Shown here piece by piece: positions 59,078-64,000 of a stretch of DNA of 64,000 nucleotides. The notes under the pieces are model-generated. The model did not search any database, was not told where the DNA came from, and was given only the letters and a program-made list of their open reading frames with translations. The position numbers were made by a program, and so were the translations under genes. The stretch's first letter is position 1; every line of letters begins with the position of its first letter. The stretch is taken from positions 16,080,858 through 16,144,857 of the forward strand of contig CM055098.1 of the NCBI GenBank assembly GCA_029204225.1, given 5' to 3'. The stretch is from Diphasiastrum complanatum (lineage: Eukaryota > Streptophyta > Lycopodiopsida > Lycopodiales > Lycopodiaceae).

Positions 59078-62000
59078 AGTGTGCGTGTGTATCTATGTGT
59101 GGATTTGTGTATGATTTGTGATCGATGGTGTGTGTGTGTGTGTGTGTGTGTGAAATGTGCGTGTGTATGCGTGTGTGTGATTTATGTGGCCGATGGGACA
59201 AATTGATCAAGCAAACTTGTGCAGCAAGAGAATAAAAAACTACAGAGCTGGGAAAAAAGAAAAAGGAAGAAATCTAGAGATAAGAACAAAGAAACACTTC
59301 GTGTCAAATTTTCATTTCAATTTGAACAAATAAAAAAATGTCTAATTTAAGATATTCAACTTCTGCTATTTCCCACAGTCGTTGCAAGGATGGGATTGGC
59401 AAATATGTTCCTTCATAGAGCATAGATGCTAGACGGAGAAAAGAACTTTGGGTAAAACTTTTTGTTCATGATTTATGGGTAAAACTTTGGTAATTCAAAA
59501 TAAATAAGAAAGCGATGTAATAATTCTTAGTGCGGGTTTGCTCATCGATGATGTTTTTTTAGGTGGCCTCTATTCATGATATATGGGTAAAACTTTGGTA
59601 ATTCAAAATAAATAAGAAAGCCATGTCAAATATTTGAATTTAGAGAAAAATATTTGAATTTAGTGAGTTGGAGGGAGAGGGTGGGGAATCTTTTTGGGGC
59701 CCACCCCTCAATTCACACAATGTGCAAATGTATGGGTGCACCCATACACATGCACAAAACTGTACATAAGTTTAAATATATTTCTCTCATAAAGCAGAGA
59801 ACGTATGGAAAAATCAACCTTTCTGGCAGTAAGATGTTCACTGAGCTTAGGCTTTATCTTGAAATGTACAAAAAGTACCTGGATGGGCGGGAACGTGAAG
59901 CTGTCTCAAGGCGGGGTTCCTGTGGCTCAGTCAAACATCCTCCAGGAGCAGACTTGCGCCGTTGCTTCAATTCTGGTAACTGCAAAAATGAAGTTTCTCC
60001 TGATAATTTGTTGAGGAAAACATGGCCACCAGCATTTGTTGTACGTTTAGTGAAAAGTGTATTAGAAAGGTTCATCTTCATCTTAGATTAGATCTCTACA
60101 TATGTAATCCAGCTGTACATATCAGATGTGATTTAGTTGTTGAATGTCCAAAGAAAACCAAGCAGAGGGACAATGATTTTTTATACAACTAGACTCCCAT
60201 GTCATGGCTAACAAGCAATGGAAAAGCTCTAGATTCTTGCAATGATAATAGATTGCAAATCATCAGAGTAGAAATAATTATAGAGCCCATATAAATAAAA
60301 CTGTTACAAAGAGACAGCAGTTCACAAACAGAACACTTTGTAATGACACTGCATCACAGCAAGTCTGGCGATTCAACTCGGTGTGCATGTGGCAAGGACA
60401 CCTCATTTTAAGACATAAGATCAGGAGAAGACAAGGTAGGTGCTAAGGACACAGCTGACTGGAGCCGAAATATTCCTTTAGACTATTAACAGAAAGCATA
60501 TGCTTCGAAAGGTTCAAAGAATTTTGATTGCTACATTTTTTCATGTCAAAGTTCAAAACACAGAAGCATGAAAAACTAACTATGCCATGAGATGAACCCA
60601 TGGATTTTTATCTCCCTCTCTCTCCTTGTAATTTGAGATATACATAAGAGCAATGTGCAACCAAATAATTTGAGCACTTACCGATCAAACATTTGACTCA
60701 GGCCATATGAATCTTACAATCAGTGGATGGCTGGCAAGCCTGGACACCTAGGCCTAAACTTAGGGCTCTGATTTTCCTAAAGAAAGATTCCAAATTTGGG
60801 GTTTCACATGCAGCTCTAATATCTTACAGACTCAAATGTGAGAATACAATACAAAACCACAAAGGCTACACGAATACCAAGAGTCTATCAAACTTACATA
60901 CGTGGCATATTACCGCTGCATTTAAGATCTGAATTTAAAAGCTTACTTCGGATCTCTGCTCTGAGCACTACCATGTAGCAGCACTATAAGACCTCGACAT
61001 TTTAAGCAAAACAAAGAGATAGTGGCACTAAACATTTTCAATGATTCCTACAAAATAACCACTTCAATGGCTGCTATAATCTTAGAGAGGGCTTCATTTG
61101 TGCTTCAAAAGTAGAAGACTCTATAAAGGGGTAGTTTTTACCGAATTGGTGTGGGAGTCGGATGAACAGACAGATGATGGACCTCCAGAATGTTGCAATG
61201 CACGTTCCATGGTTCTCAAATGAAATTCCTGTTCAATTTCAGCGAGAATTATCAGCTTAAGACCTATTGCCTATTTGTGGCACGTTGCTATCGTTGTCAA
61301 AAACTATCAAAGATCAAATTCATAATTAAATTTAGACCTGAAATTGTGGCAATTGGGGTGTTTTCTTTGGAAGCACGGGTAGACATGGACCCTCCAATAT
61401 CTGCATTAAAAGTCATGATAACTTTGTAACATTGAGGCCCTTGATAAATGCTTTAAAACAAGTTATTCTTCTCCTAAGTATGATCACATAGGAGATAATA
61501 TACTCATGCAAAGTTACTAGCCTTTTTATTCACCGGGCGGGCCTTGAATTTGGGAATTTTGGCAAGCATCTCTGCCTCCAATTCAGCTGTACTCTTTACT
61601 CTGTGATTTTTCAAGTCCAATGAACTTGTGAGAATAGGATCGCTCTACTCTATACAATCATTTTCTTATTTGCTTAACTGCTGAAGAAAGAAACCTTTCA
61701 AGCCATGTATAGATTCCAACAAACAGCACAGTCATCCGTAATATGCATTAGGAGGATATATACAACAAGCATACTTTGGAGGACGAGCTCTATGAGATGT
61801 TTCGAATTCAGGTTCTAAAGGTGTTGTTAATTTCAACTTGGGCTTCTCGTTGACTGCAAGCATTTCATCCTGAAAAATCACCATTCATCAAGAGGAGGCT
61901 GTTCAACTGCAGATTACGGGAAAATTATTTTTTCAACTGATGCAAACATAGCCAGTTCAAATAAGTTTCAAAGATTTGACTCATGAAGCCTAGCACTTCA

Positions 62001-62451
62001 AACTGTCACATATACTCATTCAGAAGATTTACATTTCTTACTGGATGGTGACGAAAGCGTTCAGGTGTCTTCATCTGAAACCGCCTAACTTTTTCAGCAA
62101 TTGATACAAATGGTGATGCTGATCTTCCTACCTGAAAGTTAACAAGATAGAATGAACCATATGCCTGGAAGAGTGTGCAAATAACTCTGGCCAAATTCCA
62201 ATCACAAGACATCACAGCAGCTACTACAGTTAAAAACTGGATACTACATGAGGGACTACAGATGTTGATAGAAGGCTGCAGAATTGGTTCACTGTGACTA
62301 ATTAGGTGTGGACAGGATAGTGCCGAGGAAAACTAACCTTAGTAATTTTACTGCACATATCATTTGTCTGCTGTTGAGCTCTCTTGTCAGTCAGTAAATG
62401 AAACTCTTGCGGAACAGTCAACGTCGGTGTTCTAGGTTGAGACTGATGTAT
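46155..62451 (-). CDS. TPX2: TPX2 (targeting protein for Xklp2), partial: 5' exons lie beyond the window
   Basis: TPX2 binds microtubules, targets and activates Aurora kinase and, under importin/Ran control, nucleates spindle microtubules. Exons placed with GT/AG borders and matching phase: 62338-62451, 62042-62131, 61775-61869, 61522-61600, 61142-61228, then 50825-50903, 50646-50711, 50392-50460, 50200-50277, 49850-49969, 47058-47224, 46736-46844, 46563-46622, 46358-46452 and 46155-46260 (stop 46155-46157). Markers in plant TPX2 order: F-V-S-I-A-E-K-V, two K-I-P-K-F-K-A-R-P-x-N-K-K blocks, E-F-H-L-R-T-M-E-R-A, S-R-G-D-L-G-I-F, A-R-I-P-K-A-N-P, K-P-E-P-F-Q-L-E-S-L, K-P-L-T-E-V-Q-E-F, Y-K-R-F-R-E-E, final S-Q-M-R. 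The expected R-A-R-P exon before 50903 was not found. Exon 61522-61600 has a GC donor (AAG|GCTAGT). The N-terminal Aurora-binding part would lie to the right of the window. No stop interrupts the placed exons. Confidence 0.93.
47000..47052. repeat. (GA)n microsatellite next to a TPX2 splice donor
   Basis: About 26 GA units end only five bases from the donor of the 47058-47224 exon, inside the intron. Confidence 0.95.
47225..49849 (-). other. TPX2 intron with copia scraps
   Basis: No host exon was seen. AT-rich sequence with TACTAAGTACTA-type short repeats near 47970. Copia fragments occupy about 48780-49600. Confidence 0.7.
48780..49600 (+). mobile_element. copia fragment (GAG-pre-integrase block)
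   Basis: The frame gives K-M-S-K-E-E-L-W-H-K-R-L-G-H-P-N-F-K-S, then N-K-E-E-A-I-G-L-P-K-S and G-K-A-C-E-A-C-A-S-A-K-A. This is the copia pre-integrase/zinc region, related to but distinct from copia-1. A 68-bp unit (GTGCAAGATGTCAAAGGAGG...) is duplicated in tandem at about 49220 and 49287. Confidence 0.8.
50947..51007. repeat. (CT)n microsatellite
   Basis: About 30 CT units in a TPX2 intron, 44 bases upstream (on the gene strand) of the 50825-50903 exon. Confidence 0.95.
51013..51520 (+). mobile_element. LINE-like fragment
   Basis: Translation shows P-P-W-Y-D-A-E-C followed by Arg/His-rich sequence and R-R-K-K-C-A-Y, the linker between endonuclease and reverse transcriptase of plant LINEs. 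About 40 codons later comes V-V-S-S-Y-T-Y-L-G, a block normally far downstream near the end of the RT. Most of the polymerase has been deleted. It is richer in C than its surroundings. Similarity is judged by motif only. Confidence 0.5.
51521..52690. other. TPX2 intron, no supported gene; purine-rich and GC-rich stretch
   Basis: 51880-52010 is GAAGA-rich (Glu/Lys frames on one strand). 52010-52260 is GC- and G-rich. No family was recognised. Confidence 0.5.
52699..53095. repeat. interrupted (GT)n tract
   Basis: Runs of TGTG broken by GTGCACTG, GTGATATT and GAGTG words over about 390 bp. The minus-strand frames of His-Thr repeats are artefacts. 53160-53310 has a further TTAGAACTTAGAA-type short repeat. 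Confidence 0.95.
53389..54620 (+). pseudogene. hAT-type transposase with BED zinc finger (partial)
   Basis: 53407-53516 encodes a BED-like finger: W-T-C-R-Y-C, then G-P-T-R-I-R-A-H-L-L, as found at the start of plant hAT transposases. After a likely intron and a Pro/Arg-rich spacer (53741-54000), 54030-54180 reads V-V-R-Q-L-F-Y-T-C-D-L-P-F-H-L-A-R-T-P and W-R-R-V, the conserved hAT block that precedes the DUF659 region. 54300-54620 gives M-V-V-A-V-D-W, F-W-N-E-A, P-I-Y-T-V-L-R-L-T-D-R-E and then, past a TAG at 54549, L-L-Y-E-F-M-D-R-L. The catalytic core and the C-terminal dimerisation domain are missing, replaced by the minisatellite. The fragment lies in the TPX2 intron in the opposite direction. 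It is higher in GC than the sequence around it. Confidence 0.75.
54779..54833 (+). repeat. 55-bp dispersed repeat, copy 1
   Basis: ATGGGTGCACCCATACACAT, then GCACAAAAGTGTACATAAGTTTAAATATAT. It recurs at 59731-59785 in the same orientation with two or three differences, and contains the palindrome ATGGGTGCACCCAT. Confidence 0.9.
54941..55905. repeat. minisatellite, unit about 18-20 bp (AAAAATTCGAGTCTTTCG)
   Basis: About fifty units of (A)4-6TTCGAGTC(T/A)TT, often with CGG or CCG after it, cover 960 bp. Units vary in length and by substitutions. The frames (Lys-Phe-Glu-Ser repeats and their reverse) are artefacts. Confidence 0.95.
55906..56300. repeat. three further short tandem arrays with changing unit
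   Basis: 55906-55992: GTCGGACGTAAACC-like units. 55993-56108: CCGACCCAATGGTAAAAAT, about 19 bp. 56150-56285: TTGGCCGAATTTGGTCGACT-like words. They follow the TTCGAGTC array without a gap. Confidence 0.9.
56379..56415. repeat. (GT)n microsatellite
   Basis: About 18 GT units in the TPX2 intron. 56416-57020 holds no supported gene. Confidence 0.95.
57029..57084 (-). other. possible extra TPX2 exon
   Basis: The 56-nt stretch is bordered by CCTGTCAG and GTAATT on the gene strand. If spliced after 61142-61228 it would leave two bases, exactly the phase the next placed exon (50825-50903) needs. Its translation has no clear TPX2 similarity, and the expected R-A-R-P motif is absent, so it may be chance. 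Confidence 0.25.
57237..57585. repeat. direct duplication of an about 125-bp block, 224 bp apart
   Basis: AGGCATCACAATTTGAATGA (57237) and AGGCATCACAATTGAATGA (57461) both continue through CTAGATTTAAACGACATCTA, GAGGCACTGAAAAGGCA and GGGTTTCGACATG. Differences are few, so it is recent. Confidence 0.93.
57650..58490. repeat. second duplicated block, with a 210-bp insertion in one copy
   Basis: 57650-57890 (GAAAGCAAATAGGAAGCA, GATTAAAGCCCACCACACGTAATATTAG, ACTAATTAGCTTATACAGAGCGG) recurs at about 58070-58160 and 58376-58485. In the second copy 58162-58375 is an added segment, richer in GC, with no matching sequence in copy 1. I do not recognise the insert. Confidence 0.85.
58514..58691 (-). pseudogene. 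C2-domain fragment of an MCTP/FTIP-type protein
   Basis: From the ATG at 58689-58691 the minus strand reads L-G-I-I-R-A-K-D-L-L-P-M-K, an in-frame TGA, then T-D-A-Y-C-V-A-K-Y-G, W-V-R-T and I-V-D-S-F-N-P-R-W. This is the calcium-binding loop region of the plant multiple-C2-domain transmembrane family (membrane contact and transport proteins such as FTIP1). Only about 58 codons are left, without introns or other C2 domains. It sits inside the TPX2 intron on the same strand as TPX2. It is a gene fragment, probably captured or retroposed. Confidence 0.8.
58692..59653. repeat. GT-rich microsatellites and short duplications, no gene
   Basis: (GA)8 at about 58707, (GT)n at 59033-59077 and 59128-59152 embedded in TGTGCGTGTGTAT words, and a repeated ATGATTTATGGGTAAAACTTTGGTAATTC-type block at about 59468 and 59579 (each within the 20-base words TAAAACTTTGGTAATTCAAA). 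Confidence 0.85.
59654..60091 (+). other. open frame of 145 codons, unknown
   Basis: A plus-strand frame against TPX2, containing the second copy of the 55-bp repeat (59731-59785). Its downstream half (K-M-F-T-E-L-R-L-Y-L-E-M-Y-K-K-Y-L-D, then R-R-G-S-C-G) looks like a real coding relic by composition, but I recognise no family and see no splice context. Confidence 0.3.
60092..61141 (-). other. TPX2 intron, no supported exon
   Basis: AT-rich, no recognised repeat or coding block. Together with 50904-60091 it makes an intron of about 10.2 kb unless exons were missed. Confidence 0.6.
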
Positions 62452-63060
62452 CTACAAGATGATGAAACAGAAACATAATGAGTTCTACTGGAGCATCTCA
62501 GCGACTTCAGGGAAAAATAGAAACAAGCCGGATCAAAACACCATACTTCAAAATATCGCTTATACACACTTACGCTGCAGATGCTGAAGAACAATGATAA
62601 ATATCTCATTTCCATGATAGTGACTCACCAGAATCTGTAGCTCAATCAAAAATTCTTGAAAAGTTTATTATGGGCTCCCATACTTGCACGCTCTGTTCCA
62701 GATCACGTTCTGGAATGTATTCCAGAATACGGAACGAGCACTGATTTTTATTTATTTTTTGATTTTTTTTTTCAAGAAAAACAGAATTTAGACTGGCTTA
62801 TGTTTTCTTTTAGTGTACAAATTTTTAGGCAGTCGGTAAATTTTTTTCTGCTGCTATTTAGGTTGTTTACCATTATGGTACCGCGGTACCATAGTGGTGG
62901 TACCGCGGTTATGGTGCCGCCCTCAGACCAGCGGTACCAGGGCGGCACCACAAAAATAATATTTTTTATTTTATTTTTTTTTTTAAAAAAAAAAACCCTT
63001 ATAACAGGCTAAAAGTAGGTAAAAAATTCAGGAAAAAAAAGGGGTACGGTTTAGAAAAAA
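62452..63060. other. TPX2 intron or upstream sequence
   Basis: No exon could be placed with confidence. It includes poly(A/T) runs near 62970-63000 and the palindromic stretch listed next. Confidence 0.5.
62872..62950. repeat. GGTACCGCGGTACC palindrome cluster
   Basis: ACCATTATGGTACCGCGGTA is followed by its mirror (CCATAGTGGT), a further GGTACCGCGG, GGTGCCGCC, GCGGTACCAGGGCGGCACC. The arms can pair in several ways. Confidence 0.85.
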
Positions 63061-63114
63061 GATGTTACTGTACAGGGGGACTGTACTGGGGGCACTGTAG
63101 GGGTGCAGGCCACG

Positions 63115-63345
63115 GACCCAATCGGAGTGCGGCATGTGGGGGAACAATACATGGGGCAGGTACATTAGCACATGGGCACTGTGGAGAAGCAGACCATGGA
63201 CCCAATCGGAGTGCAGCATGTGGGGGAGCAATACATCCGGACAGGTACACCGTCACATGGGCACTGTGGAGGAGCAGACCATGGACCCAATCGCAGTGCA
63301 GCATGTGGGGGATCAGCACATGGGGCAGGTACAGTAGCACATGGG
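63115..63345 (+). repeat. 2.7 tandem copies of an 84-85-bp unit
   Basis: GGACCCAATCGGAGTGC(G/A)GCATGTGGGGG starts at about 63115, 63199 and 63284; each unit contains GCAGGTACA, AGCACATGGGCACTGTGGAG and GCAGACCAT. The open frames on both strands are by-products. Confidence 0.93.
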
Positions 63346-63391
63346 ATCATCAACAAAAGCAAATTGGGAAACAGGATGTGGGGTTAAATAG

Positions 63392-63600
63392 GCACTCACG
63401 AGACAGTGAGAGAGCCAGTGAGAGGGGGTGAGAGGCATTGTGAGAAGCTGTGAGGGAGAGCCAGTGGGAGGCTGTGAGGGAGAGGCATTGTGAGAGGCTG
63501 TGTCACAGACCGAGTGAGAGGCTGTGAGAGGGGGGCTATGAGACAGGCTGTGAGAGCCATTGAGAGGCTGTGAGGGTCATTTCGAGCAATAGGGTGTCGT
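63392..63600 (+). repeat. GTGAGAGGCTGTGAG-type degenerate repeat
   Basis: About twelve variants of (G/A)GTGAGAG(G/C)C(T/A)GTGAG in 200 bp; the unit is about 15-20 bp and irregular. Confidence 0.85.
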
Positions 63601-63603
63601 GAG

Positions 63604-63894
63604 ATGGCGGAGGGCGAAGCCAGGAGGAAGCTCGAGGAAGATGTCCGAAGGCACAACGAAAGGCATCGGAAGCAAGAGGCAGACATTGCAGAGATGCTGC
63701 GAGAGACTCGGCAGAGACACCCAGAGCTGCAGATCCCCGCCCCCGCTGTGGCCCCCGCCGCCGCTGTCGAGCTGGATTTGGATGAGCATATCGGAATGAA
63801 CTTCACACGACGGCAGCTCATCATGGTCAGGGAAAGGGCTGCCCGCCGTCGGGCTGACCAGGAGGCAACTCGGGCTAACCGGGAGGCAGAGTGA
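63604..63894 (+). CDS. short charged, coiled-coil protein frame, unknown
   Basis: ATG 63604 (ATGGCGGAGGGCGAAGCC) to TGA 63892-63894, 96 codons. It is Arg/Glu/Ala-rich with a coiled-coil pattern in the first 40 residues, an Ala/Pro break (P-A-P-A-V-A-P-A-A-A) and a second Arg/Glu helix (R-Q-L-I-M-V-R-E-R-A-A-R-R-R). GC content is far above the surroundings and the codon pattern favours G/C third positions, as expected for real coding sequence. It may be an exon or element ORF that continues; the family is not recognised. Confidence 0.4.
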   Translation: MAEGEARRKLEEDVRRHNERHRKQEADIAEMLRETRQRHPELQIPAPAVAPAAAVELDLDEHIGMNFTRRQLIMVRERAARRRADQEATRANREAE

Positions 63895-64000
63895 GAGCGA
63901 CAGAACAATGCTCCTGACGAGGGCGAGGAGTCAGTGGAGGATCCATAGGAATGTTTAGCATAGATGGGGTCTAGCCGTATGTGGCTGACTGTTGTTATGT

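Noticed and set aside
63028-63387. Several overlapping frames on both strands
   Set aside because: By-products of the 85-bp tandem repeat.

Overview
This is nuclear DNA from a land plant, most likely a seed-free plant or fern-like lineage with a large, repeat-rich genome. The sequence shows plant-type spliceosomal introns, a plant TPX2 gene spread over more than 16 kb, nested Ty1/copia and Ty3/gypsy elements, a degenerate hAT transposase, and long GA/CT and GT microsatellites. No tRNA or rRNA genes and no CRISPR array were seen. The species cannot be fixed from the sequence alone.

Layout. 0-4 kb: a GA/G tract, a 145-bp tandem duplication and one PHD-finger-like exon. 4.0-13.6 kb: a candidate DNA element (element 1), about 9.6 kb, bounded by an 11-bp inverted repeat and carrying four genes. 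Gene A encodes an unknown protein. Gene B is a minus-strand histone-H3-like protein whose downstream exons read as a Ulp1/C48-type cysteine protease. Gene C encodes an unknown protein. Gene D is a minus-strand, multi-exon transposase-like protein. Pairs of inverted GATATCGGATCAGCGCGC-like arms lie in and around the 5' leaders of B and C. 14.9-20.6 kb: a nearly complete copia element with two in-frame stops. 21.6-27.0 kb: copia LTR remains and a gypsy gag/pol wreck that contains a non-coding LTR element (two about 1.09-kb LTRs around a 155-bp interior, 5-bp target duplication). 29.1-34.6 kb: a second, diverged copy of the candidate element (element 2). It has A', C' and a truncated D' but no H3-like gene, and its C' promoter is duplicated in tandem. 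35.4-40.2 kb: a minus-strand gypsy element interrupted by a 5'-truncated copia copy. 41-45.8 kb: an unrecognised low-complexity ORF, GA tracts and short tandem repeats.

46.2-62.5 kb: the one clearly recognisable cellular gene, TPX2 (spindle assembly factor, minus strand). Fifteen exons are placed with matching splice phases, and the 5' end lies beyond the window. One intron of about 10 kb holds a LINE scrap, a hAT transposase, GT tracts, a series of changing minisatellites and a C2-domain pseudogene. 62.5-64 kb: palindromic and tandem repeats and a short basic/coiled-coil ORF.

The most interesting system is the candidate element at 4-13.6 kb. A histone H3 mimic keeps the H3 N-terminal start and the histone-fold core but has lost most modifiable tail residues. 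It appears joined to a SUMO-protease-like module inside a repeated multi-gene element whose leaders carry paired inverted repeats. I do not know a described element of this kind. That it is mobile, and that it acts on chromatin, are inferences.
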